This document shows positions 24,201 through 36,622 of a stretch of 64,000 nucleotides of DNA, in pieces. Origin of the DNA: Urophycis tenuis. Its lineage: Eukaryota; Chordata; Actinopteri; Gadiformes; Phycidae. Numbering within the stretch: the first letter of the stretch is position 1; each line of letters starts with the position of its first letter. The stretch spans positions 6,415,367 to 6,479,366 of the forward strand of contig JAXIVH010000015.1 in assembly GCA_036785325.1 (NCBI GenBank), given 5' to 3'. The position numbers and the translations under genes are program-made. Under the pieces are notes generated by a model, which did not search any database, was not told where the DNA came from, and was given only the letters and a program-made list of their open reading frames with translations.

Positions 24201-27200
24201 TCCACCAGCGTACATGAGCTGCATACCAGTGGGCAGCACCGTGTTCCAGGTGGGCAACAGCCTGCACTTCATCCTGCCGGAGGGCTCCTACCCGCTGCCC
24301 GTGGCGTCTGGCCCGGTGTCCGCCATGCTGACGCCGCTCGCCGCCACCGCCGGCCCCCTGGCGTCCTTTCAGCCGTCCACGGTCTCGCCGATGCACCGGT
24401 ACCGGCCCGACCCCTCGGCGCCGGTCCACGTGGCGGCGGTCGCATCCTCCTCACTGCCCGTCGCCTCCGCCCCGGGACACGCCGGCCCGGCGGCGCTGTC
24501 GGCCCCCCAGGGAGCCCCCCACGTCCCCCCCAAGGTGAGCCCGTGTGCTTCGTCTGTCCCCCCCCCCCCCCTGGACTTAGGGGGTCCCCATGCGAGGTTG
24601 TGGAGTAACGGAGGTTTCTGGTGTTGTTTTGCTGGTGAAGCTGCTGGCGAGGCGCCGGCCTAGGCAGCGCCCCGACAGGCAGAAGGACAAGGTCCCGCAC
24701 GACGTGCGCCAGCGCTACGTCAACATGTTCACCGAGGAGTTCCTCAAGACCTCGCCCTCCGTCAAGGACTCCTTCGAGAAGGTGGGCGCCGGGCGGGTTC
24801 TGACAGGGGTCCTCCGGGGACAACGATGGGACTTCATGTGTCACGGCGAATGAAGTCTCCGGTCAGACGCACATCTGTCCTGCCGACGTCGGTTCTGGAG
24901 TGTCGGTCCCCAGCAGACTGGCCGAGGTCCAGTGGTGGAGGCCTGACTGCTGGGGGGGGGGGTCTGGTGGTGTTTGACACTGGGTTTTGACGAGGGGGTC
25001 CGGCTGTGGTTCACAGGCATTGGCCGAGGAACGGGTCGTCTACAACCGCAGTGCCAACAAACTGAAATACCTGAGTGTCGCGGTCAACGCCCTGAAGAGG
25101 CTGAAAAACCTGAGTGCGGCTCCTACCAAAGGTGTGTGTGTGCGCGTATGCGTGTGTTGGTGTGTGTGTGCGTGCGTGTATGTATGTGTGTGTATGTATG
25201 TATGTGTGTGTGTGTGTATGGTGTGTGTGAGACAATGCTTTAACTCTTCTCCTGTTCCCCACAGATGACAACGAGGCGAGCGGCACGACGGTGAAGGGGA
25301 ACATTCCCCTGGACGTGAGCCGACTGGTCGGACACGGTGAGTTTTTCAGGGCCCGGTTCTTGCGGCTCCCCGGGCTCTCTTCCCCCGGCGCTGACCCGGT
25401 GTTGTGCGCCCGCCAGGGGACGCGGCGCTGTACGACAGCCTAAAGGAGTACGTCATGAACGAGGAGAAGCTCATCGAGCACAACTACCCGCTCCAGAACC
25501 CCGAGAGACCCGGCAGCGCCATCCTGTTTGCAGACACCAAGAAGGGCAGCAATGACCGTACGCATTCCCTTGTTTTAAAAGGTTTACTTTAGCAGCCGCC
25601 CTGTCCTCCGCCCACACTGAGTACTTATCTTTGCTTTTTTTTTTGGGAAGATGTCTTGATTGGCGTGCATTTTAATTGCGTACTGTACCAGTTTAACCTC
25701 GTGGCTAGGGCTGTGGTAAATGGAGCAATTAGTGGATCAATGTTATATCGCCATGGCGCCACTAGAGGGCACATTTAGCCTGTGTTGGATCTTAGTGGTA
25801 CATAAGGGTGAGGTGTTGCCTCTTCATTTGTATTCTCTAAAATGTTTCAACGTAACTTTTTATTTTTTAAGTTTAAGTTTTTTCTTTAACTCATGATCAT
25901 ATTCATTACCTTATTCCGTCTTGTATAAAGTGTCTGAGAAGTGTAAAAAGCGCTATAGAAGTGATCAGAAACCCATTCACGTCTGTCTCTAAAGCCCTGA
26001 AGAGGATCTGCTGCCGGTGTGGGGCCACCTACTCTGTGAGCAAGACGGGGAAGCACACTCGCAAGGAGGAGTGCAACTACCACTACGGCAAAGGAGTGGA
26101 GAGGAAAGGTGAGTTCACAGTGGGAACGTAGTGGACGTGCTCTGGGTCTCCTCATCTCCGTACCAACGTCCTCCTGTGTTTCCAGTTCCTGGAGGGGTTG
26201 AGACGCGCTACAGCTGCTGTGAAGGCGTGATGGGAGCCCCAGGGTGCCAAGTGTTCAAGGTATGTCCAGTAGGAGAGGACCCCAACGCCACTTTGAGATT
26301 GGATTGTGGACAACCCCCCCTCTCTGTTAAACACTTGTGTGTGTCCGTCCCCAGCTACACGTCCATGACGCGGTAAACATGGACGGCTTCGTCTCCTCCC
26401 AGCCCAGAGAGGACTCTGATGTGGGCTGTCCAGGGGTCTACGCCTTGGACTGTGAAATGGTGACACTTTTATTTACCTGCATCGATTTTGACTGAATGAT
26501 TGAATGTTTGGACTTAAGAGAGGAATAGTTCCACCAACAAGTGCTTTATAATTGGCTCCCAATACTCATCAGTCATGGAGCTGCAATTAGTAGCCTCCTG
26601 TTAAGGTGACCCATAACCTTATTTTGATGAGGCTTGCTGTGGGTTCTGATAATGAAATCAATTATCGAGCATGTAGGTGGGTGGGGGGTAACTGGGGATC
26701 GAACGCAGTGCCTTTTCAGTCGAACCCCCTTGCTACTAAGAGGATCCAGTTGTAAATATGGTGTGTTTCCCGTGAGCAGTGTTACACCACCCAGGGGCTG
26801 GAGCTGTCCCGAGTCACGGTGGTCAACTCCGCCCTGCAGGTGGTCTACGACACCTTCGTCAAGCCCGACAACGACGTCATCGACTTCAACACCAGGTGTC
26901 CGATCGTCTTTTTCTTACCCTTCCTTTCCCCTCACCGTTACCGGCTCTAGTCTGTAGCCGGCGCTCTGCTGTGTAGAATTACAGAGACGGTAGAAAGATG
27001 AAGAATAACCCTCCTTAAACATCACCTCTTCTCAAGGAGCACTTAAGCTCGGTGTTGTGTGTGATGTAATGAGATGAGTCTTGGAAAAGCAAGATGTTTT
27101 GTAGCGCCCACAACGTTCACAATTCACGACGTTGTTTTCCTTCTTGGCTGATGTTTGTATGAAGGGGACGACGCTGCCGCCTCGCACCGACCCACGGCCC

Positions 27201-28390
27201 TCTAAACCCGTTTGATTTATCGAAGGTTCTCTGGCATCTCGGAGAAGGACATGAGCGACGACTGTCCCTCCGTCAGAGACGTGCACGCGACCCTGCTCCG
27301 CTTCGTCTCGGCGGACTCCATCCTGGTGGGACACGGCCTGGAGACCAGCCTCTGTGCCCTGAAGGTGAGCCCGGCAGCCCCGGGGACCAGGCCGGGATGG
27401 GTCCAGGATGGGACCAGGCCGGGTCCCTCCTGCCTGTTGGAACTCTGGAGCATGTGGCACGAGTCAATGTTGGTTTAGTCGGTTCTATTGTTTTAGAGAA
27501 TTACAGCTACAAAGTAGGAAGGGAGCTGAAAAACAAACCACTGCTCATGCGAGTAGTATCTCACCCATACAAATAAGAGTGAGGAAATAGACAGTAGCAT
27601 TACAACAAAATCATAATAATGTCATCATAAAAGAGAATCATAATCCTAAGAAATGAAGTGGGTCATGACGACCAAAAGAATCAGGGAAGGAATGTGTCTC
27701 TTTTGAGAGACGATGACCTCACCCTGAGAATTCCTCCCCCAGTTCCTCCACGGCACCGTGGTGGACACCTCCGTGGTGTTCCCGCACCGCATGGGCCCCC
27801 CACACAAGCTGACCCTCAACAGCCTCACTGCCGACCACCTCCGGAGGATCATCCAGGACAGCGGTGGGTCACAGGTCACTGACGGCCTCGTATTCACCCA
27901 GCGGCCATCTTGGCCTTGGACGCTAGCGAATTGCACTCCCCGCCCGGCTAGCGCTTAGAACCAAGATGGCCGCTGGGTGTTGGCCCATGTGACTAAAACA
28001 CCATGAGAATGTCAATGGGGAAAAATCTGAATTGTGTGAAACTGCTGGATACAAAATAACGATCAAATTAACGCAACTTATTGGTTTTAACGATTGTGGT
28101 GGGGGAGAGAGGGGCTGTCAGGATATGGTCATGGCTGGGGCATGCGACTCCCAGCCGAAAGGTTCTGGGTTCGATGCCCAATGTCTCCGACCCTGCCTGT
28201 AGTAGTACTACTGTACTACCGCCACTCCTTAAGGATGTGTATCTGAGTTCAAAGCCCCCTCAGCCCCAGGCGACCCTGACCTGTCTTCTGTCCTGCAGTC
28301 TGTGGCCACGACACCGCGGACGCCGCCGCCGCCTGCATGGAGCTGCTGCAGTGGAAGGTCAAGGAGGACGGGAGAGGCAGGAAGTGGTGA
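21221..28390 (+). CDS. rexo1: REXO1-family RNA exonuclease 1 homolog (elongin A-binding protein 1)
   Basis: Fifteen coding exons: 21221-21377, 21652-23306, 23752-23992, 24209-24534, 24641-24781, 25017-25131, 25265-25336, 25417-25557, 25995-26108, 26186-26259, 26355-26459, 26780-26895, 27226-27364, 27743-27863, 28299-28390; 1202 residues (human 1221). A CCCH zinc finger (Cys13, Cys21, Cys26, His30) opens the protein, followed by a coiled segment, GRKYVVDNSKPRTDLEYDPL (matching human), a long disordered Pro/Glu-rich middle and SDSDPMEECYRIF. A Cys-rich finger (CCRCGATYSV, CNYHYG) precedes the DEDDh exonuclease fold. Exo I (ALDCEM, Asp1044/Glu1046) is intact, but Exo II reads GHGLETS (Ser1127 for Asp) and Exo III reads HDTADA (Ala1181 for Asp). 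The product may therefore be non-catalytic. It is divergent from poli and convergent with the UGT gene. Confidence 0.95.
28095..28215 (+). repeat. tRNA-derived SINE fragment in rexo1 intron 14
   Basis: A tRNA-like head with a B-box-like GGTTCTGGGTTCGATGCC at about 28,159-28,176 and an A-box-like region about 30 bases earlier. It is not a functional tRNA gene: no cloverleaf acceptor stem is evident. The family is not identified. Confidence 0.5.
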
Positions 28391-28405
28391 CGGGTTTACT
28401 GGGGC

Positions 28406-28781
28406 AATAAAAATGAGGGGTCCGACTCCCCTGTCAGTGAGAGGACGGCCGAGCCTCTTGTCTGTCCTCTGGGCCATCGCACCGAACCACTCCACTCCGG
28501 TGTCACCCCCCCCCCCCCCCCCCCCACCCACCCCAATACGCTGCCTGCGTTAACTTTTCCGTTTTGTTTTGTGGTAAGATGTGAGCATGACAGTATTGCG
28601 TGGTTATGAGAAGTCATTCGCATCATTGAGTTCAGGCAGAATTATTATTTTATTAAATTTCTTTTGGGTTTGCAGTTATTTCATGCGCATGTGACTATTG
28701 TGAGGGGTGCACGTGGTGGGGGTTGGTTGGGGGGGGGGGATGGGCTGGAATGGCTCGGGTGTGAGTGTTTCAGGCAATAAA
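28406..28781 (+). terminator. rexo1 poly(A) signals
   Basis: AATAAA at 28406-28411, only 16 bases after the stop codon, and another at 28776-28781. The remaining sequence to the UGT stop (29279) holds a C tract (28,507-28,524) and no gene. Confidence 0.6.
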
Positions 28782-29278
28782 AGCACTTGTTGAAGCTTGG
28801 TGTGATTTCCTGCTCCTGCTCCGACTGGCCAATCATGTTCCCCGGATGACGGGGTGGCGCTCCCTCCGACCGATTGGTTAACGAGTTGATCTCACCAATT
28901 AGTACCGTGTACAGGGATTGGTGGAAGGAAGTTCTGTCATTAAAATGACTGTGGCTTTTAATTGGACCACGTGTGCTTGAAGTTCAACTGAACCAGTGCA
29001 AAACAATTCTAATCATGCAAATGGTTTACACCTGTTGGCAATTACAGTCCCACACAGTATGTGTCATTCTCAAGCAAAAAGTTAGCTTGTGTAAAGTCCC
29101 ACATTTAATGGAAGAGAACTGTTTGAGTGGCAGATTTTCCTCTGAAAATACTGACATGAACATATCGTAGTAAAAAAAAAAAGTGGCAAACAAGCCGCTG
29201 TAGAAAGAACAGTTTACAAATGCAAATGCAGCGTGAAATGAATTCACCAAAGATTGTGAACTGAGGTAAACTAAAGCT

Positions 29279-32200
29279 TCACTCCGCCTTGCTCTTCGTG
29301 TTCTTCGTGCTCTTCGTGTTCTTCGTGCCCCTCGGTCTGCCGCAGCACCGCCGCACCAAGAAGCCGCAGCTCTTGACCAACAGGAAGGTGAAGAGCAGCC
29401 CCACGGACAGCAGCAGCAGAATCACGTCCAGGCTGTGGTACTGGTACCAGGTGAGGTTGTGCGCCTGGACCCTGAGGTGTCGGGCCCCCTTGTTGCGCAT
29501 GGTGAACTCGATCCAGAAGACGGCCTCGTCCCTGGGGCTGAGCGGCCGGTCGTGGTGGATCCTGGACAGCTTCATGACGCTCTCCTTGTACCTGCAAGCA
29601 CCACCAGAGATCATGGATGTTCATGTATCACATTCTGTTCTGCTCTAAATGTAGTCCGACTTGGCTTGATTGATCCTCGAAGGAAAACGGTTTGTGCTTC
29701 TGGATTCAAATGTAGTGGCCCTTTTGTAGCGGACACTGTAGTGCAAAGAGATTCCAAAGAGCGGTTCTAGTGAATACAAGCAGGGTGGCGACGGTGGCTC
29801 AGTGGTCAGAGCGGGTCGTCCACCAACCCTAGGGTCGGCCGTTCGATCCCCTCGATTCCCCTCCTCCAACTGTCCACATGTCGAAGTGTCCTTGAGCAAG
29901 ACACTGAACCCCAACTTGCTCCCCGGGTGCGAACCTAGCAGCCCACTGCTCCTATGTACCATAGCATGGGTCAAATGCAGAGAATACATTTTGTTCCCAT
30001 ATCTAAAAAATAGTTGGGAGTGACTTAAATTTAATCTAATCAAAAAAGGTAATAGAGAACCAGAATGTGAAGTCACAAGTTCGGATCGGTCTCACGGGGC
30101 TACAAATAAACACACCATCAGAATTGAGTTGAGACTACAAAAAAAAAAAAGTGAAAGTGCCGTGCAGAGTAAACTGAAGCACGTTGTTGATTTGGCTGGT
30201 GGTCTAAAAGGTTAGCGGTGAAATGTTCCGACGTGCCGGGGACTCACGAGGGCTGGTGGATGAGGGCGCGCAGAGCGTCCAGGAGGTCCCCGCTCTGCAT
30301 GGTGTTGAAGTGCAGGACGCGGGCGGCCCCCTTGGCCTCCATGCGCAGCATGTTGTCGGGCTGGTCGGCGAACATGGGGATCCCCAGCATGGGGACCCCG
30401 TGGTAGATGGCCTCGTAGATGCCGTTGGTGCCCCCGTGGGTGATGAAGGCTTTGGTTTTAGGATGTCCTGGGAGGGGGGGCAGAGTTTATTATGCAGTCA
30501 GAAACTCAATGAGCAACTTTTGTTAATGGCAGACTTTTTTTATCAGGATGGATGAAGAATTATAATCTGACATAATCTTGACAAATTTAATAGAAAGAAA
30601 ACCATACCTACTGAGTCTGTTACAGGGCACATATATTCTGATTATAGGGAGGTACAGCTTTATTTGAGTATTGGGTAAAGGCAGTCTGCGATCTGTCTGT
30701 ACTTACCCAGCAAGTCGTTTTGAGGGATCCAGTTGTATAATCTGGTGTTGGGCCCAAGAGTCTCTGGCTTCTCTCCACTATATCTCCACAGAACCTGTGG
30801 ATGGTATCACCTGGTGAGACATACTGACACACACCTGTACAGTACAACTCCCCTCCTGACTGGTCTGCTCATTCCTGCACCATCTGGGGACTTCTACAGT
30901 TTAATACTCTATGGAGGCCATGATGACAAACTGCTGCTCATAACATTTAATATATGGGCGTGCTATTTTTATGTACCAGGGCACATGGCCCATGGCCAAT
31001 GTGTGTTATCTGCAGGAGTTTAGTGCTCTGCTGTATAGAAGCATACATCTCTCTCTCTCTCTCTCTCCCCCCCCCGGTTCTTGCCTTCTGAGGAACCTGA
31101 GCGAGGGCCGAGGCGATCACGTTGGCTCTCTCTATCGTAATGTTGTTGATCATGGACCCGAGGGTGAAGATCACGATCCCGTCGTCCCCAGAACTCTGGA
31201 CAAACTCTTCAATGTCCTACAGCAACCACAGTGGGACGAAGAAAGACTTACCATACTGACACCCAAGATGAGTGGCTCTTCAGTTGGCTCCCAGAAGAGC
31301 TTCACACAATGCTTTACATTACAGTCCTGTGTGTGTATAATGTATATGTCCTCAATACCTGTGGCAGAGGCTTGGCAGGTCTGCAGTGAATCCCACCAAC
31401 AAACTTAAAGTTGGGCAGGAACGGCCGGGGGAAGTCAAAGTCCCAGTAGGTTCGTATCAGCCAGATGTCCACCTTACTCATCAGCTCACATATGGAGGTG
31501 GGCCTCCCTGGGGGGGAGCACACAGTAGAACGCCTGAGTTAGTCCTACCTAGGACAGGGGTTCCCAGCGCTTTAAGGTCTGATGTCAATGTCCCAGTGAA
31601 TGCGCGCACGTCACACCCCAGCTAGTGCTTGTAAACTCGCTCTGGCTACGAATCATCAGTTCTGTTTGTATGTACAGGGCCTTTTTTTTAAATCTCCAGC
31701 GTAAACAAGCTCATCAGGTGAGCCCAAGGTCATAAACAATGTCACCCGCAGTTGGATCATTGGTCCGTTCATTCACCTTAAGTGTATTACTTATTAAGTG
31801 TATTAAGTGTATTACTTATTAAGTATTAAGTGTATTAAGTGTATTACTTATTACTTAAGTGTATTACTTATTCATTCATTCATTTATTATATTCTGTACA
31901 CTGTTCTGTGGGTCTGTGTTTCTTAAAAATATTTGCACTATAATTAGTTTAGGTTAGTTTAGATTCTATTTTGTTTACATTTTTGTTTATTTAGTTTTAG
32001 TTTATATTTTATATTTATATTTTTAATATATATTTTTTATTTTTACATACTTTTTATTTCTAATCTATTCTGTGTTTTTTAATGCTGCTGCTACATTGCA
32101 ATTTCCCAGCTTGGGATTAATAAAGTATTTCTATTTCTATTTACTTAGGCCTATTTTAAAGGTGAGGCTGTGTGTAGCACTAACAATGCACGTTGCACAG

Positions 32201-32966
32201 TAGATGCCCGTGGTCCAGGCCTGTGTACCTCACCTCTGTACTCTGTGTAGTACTCATCGATTTTCCTCCAATACCAGGGGAGCGCCAAGTCCTGAGACAA
32301 GTAGAAGAGGAAGTTGGTCAGCCTCTCGCTAAAGCTCATCCTGTCGGTCAGCTTGATGAGGGGCCCCGGGACGAAGGAGGGGGGCGTAGGCAGCTGGCCG
32401 CACTTCCTCTCCATTACGTGCGCCACAGACAAGCGCAGGCTGAAGACCAGGGGGATGTCCAGCATCTCCGCCACCATCTCACTGCCCGCGTAGATGGGGT
32501 CGGCTAGCAGCACGTCGTAGCGGCCCTCCCGCAGCTTGGCCATGAGGCCCGGGGACTTCAGCAGGCCGTCCAAGTAGCGCAGATTAATCCCCGTGTTCTC
32601 GTCGACGTGCGCGGCGATCTTGGCGAAGACCTGCGGGTAGCTCATGTTCGCCGACTCGTAGAGGGCGAAGCGGAGGAACGACTGCATGAACTCGTTGAGG
32701 TTGTCCATGGAGACGGAGACGTTGAAGGGCTCGTAGCGGTGGCGCGACGGCTCGCCGGCGGCGCTCATGTACATGGAGGTGTTGGGAAGCAGCACCGTGA
32801 CGGCGTGGCCCCGCTCCGTCAGCGTCTCCAGCACGGGCTTCAGGTTGATCCAGTGGCTGCCCTCCGTGTACCACACCAGCACGTTGCCGGCGCGCACGTC
32901 GGTCACGGCCGCCGCGGCGCAAAACACCAGCAGCGCACACGCGGCGGGACCCCCGCACGGCCTCAT
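29279..32966 (-). CDS. UDP-glucuronosyltransferase (UGT2-like, six exons)
   Basis: Coding exons on the minus strand: 32966-32234, 31507-31359, 31216-31085, 30794-30707, 30467-30248, 29591-29279; 544 residues. It is an ER membrane enzyme that conjugates glucuronic acid to small lipophilic substrates. A signal peptide (about 1-26) precedes the substrate half, with the catalytic His in EGSHWINLKP and Asp in YDVLLADP. The donor-binding signature runs through exons 3-5 (FTLGSM, YNWIPQNDLLG, FITHGGTNGIYEAIYHGVP, PMFADQPDN). A membrane helix (VILLLLSVGLLFTFLLV) is followed by a short basic tail ending KSKAE, which fits a KxKxx ER-retrieval signal. The six-exon layout resembles mammalian UGT2 rather than single-exon fish UGT5. 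Intron 3 appears to start with GC (CAGAAG|GCAAGA). Exon 4 and its flanks are duplicated at 47.6-48.2 kb. Confidence 0.93.
29783..30030 (+). repeat. tRNA-derived SINE in UGT intron 5
   Basis: A-box-like GGTGGCTCAGTGGTCAGAG near the start and B-box-like GGCCGTTCGATCCCC about 35 bases later, then the common fish SINE body TCCTTGAGCAAGACACTGAA and CCAACTTGCTCCCCGGG. The same head is found on the other strand near 44.3 kb. Edges are approximate. Confidence 0.7.
30457..31066 (-). repeat. Source copy of an inverted segmental duplication (UGT intron 3 - exon 4 - intron 4)
   Basis: About 593 bases from the first 11 bases of UGT exon 5 (30467-30457) through intron 4, exon 4 (30794-30707) and most of intron 3, ending in a (CT)n tract at 31,047-31,066. 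The same sequence occurs inverted at 47611-48202; only about seven differences were found by eye. Confidence 0.9.
31900..32148 (+). repeat. L2-like LINE 3' tail in UGT intron 1
   Basis: AT-rich block ending GCAATTTCCCAGCTTGGGAT then TAATAAAGTATTTCTATTTC, the usual tail of fish L2-like elements. Just upstream (31,780-31,870) are short tandem copies of ATTAAGTGTATTACTT. Confidence 0.5.
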
Positions 32967-33558
32967 CGTCCTGACCGGTGGGTTTAGTGACGGGGAAGAG
33001 TAGTGCGGAATTAACCTTGTGAAGAACGCTCTTGTCACATCACAACCATGAACAATGATTAACAACTCGACCGGACTCTTGACTCTCGCCGCATGGGAGG
33101 TGATTGGCCGGCCGTTTTGTGTGAAAGTTGAGGCTTATAAAGAGAAGTCACGCACAACATTTGGACTTCTAATCTAATCAATGCACGGTGACAGGTTATC
33201 TTACATTACACTGTAACTCACTGGTGATACATTGTCCAAAAACGGCATTACTGTATAGTATTGTATTTAGCTGTTAGTCATCATCATTATCACAGTCATC
33301 ATACTCGCCTCGAACATTAGTTTAGAGTTGAACGACAGCAGAGTAGACGTAGTATTAAACTATGGTATTAAATTACACTACAAGGGAAGTGCGTCACGGG
33401 TATGCGGGCAGGCCGGCACACGCCCAGGGACTGTGAAGTAAAGATTAGAATAAAAATCACAGCATGGAGGGCCTTGCCCCCACCAGGGTCAGAGATGATA
33501 GAGTAACTCACATGTAACAAGCAGAACAAACTCGCCAGAATTTGACCAGTACAAAAAT
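32967..33558. other. UGT upstream region; nothing further recognised
   Basis: Presumed promoter side of the UGT gene. TTATAAA at about 33,135 lies 170 bases upstream of the start codon in the minus direction. No other gene or repeat family was recognised. Confidence 0.35.
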
Positions 33559-35155
33559 GAAGCTATAAGTCATATAATTAGATATATTGGTTTTGTGTGG
33601 ATTTTAGATCACTTTTGTGTTCAGATTTGAATGTAAATAATAAATTGTTTCATTCAGTGTTCATTCCTTAAACCACTTTATATTTATAGTCAGTGCTCGA
33701 GTTGAGGGGGGATGGCATCCCCCCTGAAATAAAGATGGTCAAAAGCATCCCCCTTCTGAAACGGCCATCCCCCCTTCCCATCCCGTTATTTTATCAATGA
33801 ATGTGGAAATATTACCACTAATTCAACGTTTAGTTTTTGCGTATATTGAGTAAAATTGTGTGGGCAAGGGGCACGCGCGCATTCAATGACATTAATGAAT
33901 GAATGAATGAACGAATGAATGAATTGGCGTCACGTCAGTCAGCGGGTAAAAGTTAGCAGCAGGTTTGATATTCGCCGGATATTCGGTTTTGACGTACCCC
34001 GCAATCGGATTCCTCAACACAATTTGACTACACCTGTAAAGGTGTAGTATGTTGAGGACAGTTTATGACACCGTATTGACAAAAATCACAACATTAGTTG
34101 TTGCTATCGATATCCTTGCAAAAACCGGCGAAAACAGCGCTTGAATCTACGTTCCGGCTGCTTTCTGTCTTAGGGACCGTCTACAAGTTACACCCCACAG
34201 ACCGGTATCATTGACCATGAAATTATTTCAAGAAATAAATCACCACAAATTAATTAAAAGACGTTTTCTCATTCTGCTAGCTGTAGTAGTTGTCAATGAT
34301 AGGCTTCTACGTACAACAGGTGTATTTTTGCTGATATCTTGCATTATAGTTAAACAGTATGCAATTACTAGTTTAAAATATTCACCAAAAATCAATCAAA
34401 AGACATTTTATCATTCTGATTGCTGTAGTAGTTGCCAATGGCAGGATGTTACTTGCTACAGGTGAGTTTATGGTGATAAATTTGGATTATAGCGGAATAG
34501 TATGCAATTAAACGTAAAGAAATATTCACCAACAATCAATCAAAAGACATTTTATCATTCTGCTTGCTGTAGTAGTTGCCAATGGTAGGCTGCTACATAG
34601 TACAGGTGATATTTTGCTTATATTTTGCATTAAAGCGGAATAGTATTCAATTAAAAGTAAAAAATATTCACCAAAAATCAATCAAAATACATTTTTTTCA
34701 TTGTGATTGTTGTAGTAGTTGCCAATGGTAGGCTGCTACATACTACAGGTGATATTTTGCTGATATTTTGCATTATAGCAAAATTGTGCAATTACAAAAA
34801 CATTTTAATTAATAAACGAGGCTAAACCTGCAATGTAGGCCTACAGTTTTATCAGTTTGAGAATTCTGTTATTGACGGAGTATCAGACACGTAATATACA
34901 TAGCATGCATGTTGTTTTAGAGTAATAAGGGAACACCGTTGGTCTCTCAACTTATGCGCTGTCATCAGCACAAATCATCTGTTCCTAAACATTAAAATCC
35001 ACTATCCCTCCTGATTTTTTTTTACAACTCGAGTATTGGCTATAGTCATGGTTTTCTGTGGATTTTAGATCACTTTTATGTTCAGATTTGAATGTAAATA
35101 ATATATTGTTTCATTCAGTGCACATTCGGCCTTAACCACTATATATTTATAGTGA
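33559..35155. mobile_element. hAT-like non-autonomous element (33691-35038) between direct repeats
   Basis: The left end CAGTGCTCGAGTTG and right end CAACTCGAGTATTG form an imperfect inverted pair about 1.35 kb apart. TATAGT borders both ends, as in a degraded 8-base target duplication. The flanks themselves, about 100 bases beginning GTGGATTTTAGATCACTTTT (33,599 and 35,060), are direct repeats. Inside are four diverged tandem units of about 140 bases (34,225-34,790) sharing GCTGTAGTAGTTGCCAATGG. No transposase frame was seen. The first 90 bases are runs of GGGGGATGGCATCCCCCC type. Confidence 0.55.
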
Positions 35156-35353
35156 TTTAACAACCTTTCAACAACCTTAAGTGTTGTTGACAGAAGAAGT
35201 AGGAAATCAAAATGGATGCACAGGATGTTTGATGTTCGCTAGGGATAATATGGCAACCTGACAATCAACTTGTCACAATATGTGCGCCTCAGGTTTATCC
35301 TGCACACCATGCAAAAAGAAACACATTTGGTAGATGTCACCTACACAACAACC

Positions 35354-35411
<58 letters not shown>

Positions 35412-35803
35412 CTCGCTCTCTCAATCCTTCCTCGGGCCCTCCCTCTCTCGCCCTCTCCTTTCACCGCGGAGTAAAGGGTTACAGCATGTTGCTTTTTGAA
35501 GTAGACATTTGCATAATCAGATTAGCATGAGCAGTGGTCTCTGGGCTTCCACCCGTTGCCCCATGAGTCCCCCTCAGAGGGTGCTCCAGAGGAGAGAGGG
35601 TGCTGTCCAGCACAACAATGGGAGTTGACCCCTCCTCCTCCTCCTCTTCGGCACCCAGTACCCTGCACCTGCATCCCACCCACCCAAGACGATCGTCCTC
35701 CCTGCGCGTCTAAGCATGGCTGGGAACAGATAGACAAACGGCTGCCTTGTGGGGAAAGAGGGAGTGTGAAAGGCAGAGAGAGACAGAGGCACGGGGGCGG
35801 GTC

Positions 35804-35837
<34 letters not shown>

Positions 35838-36580
35838 GACGTGTGGTGATGGTGGTGGTGGTGGGGGGGGTGGTGAGGGCAGGGGTTGAGCTGAAATATT
35901 CAAACATGCACAGTGTGAATTGGCTTTAAGGGGATAAAGAGCTCAGGGCCTATCGCTTGGCAGCCAACTCCCAAATGTCTTTTTTTTTTTTTTTCCTGGG
36001 CGCCTGCGCTGCAAGACTGAGGGCCTGGCCGCGCTGATCTGGCTCCTTGTGATAGCGCACTCAGACAGTGTGGCTGACGCTGATAAGGAAATGGGCTCTC
36101 AATAGATGATTACCCGCATACTTGGTGGAGAACAGTCAATCAGGCGGGAAAAAGAGACCTGGCCGAGGAGCTGAGGAGAGGGCGGATTTGTTATTTATTT
36201 GAAATATACTTTTATAGGCACAGGGGAGGTGTAGGTCAGAACGATATTTTTGGCCACCGTTTGGGGTGAGTTATATATAGAGAACCGTACTTCACGGCTC
36301 GCTGGGGGAACAAACGAAATCCTCACGGCTTCTTACCCGTTGCGTCCGGGGCTGGGGATCCGGCGACTGTCTGGCGTTCCTGCAAGTGTCTTACGTCTGC
36401 AGTGCAGTAAGCCCCCGTGAAATTGTACATAGGTAGGGAACACAAAAGGTCGATTGTGTGACGGGGAACAGTGGGTGGACCATTAAGCTTAAGCACGGCA
36501 CAAAATCATTAATTTGTAGATGATACAGACCAATCCAATCATATGAAACTATACTGATCTAACATATCCATGTACATTTT

Positions 36581-36622
<42 letters not shown>

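Noticed and set aside
29783..29850. tRNA gene
   Set aside because: A-box and B-box are present but are followed by the common fish SINE body, and a second copy occurs near 44.3 kb; it is a SINE head.
33559..35155. LTR retroelement (direct repeats about 1.5 kb apart)
   Set aside because: No TG..CA ends, primer site or coding remnants; the inner ends are inverted as in hAT elements.
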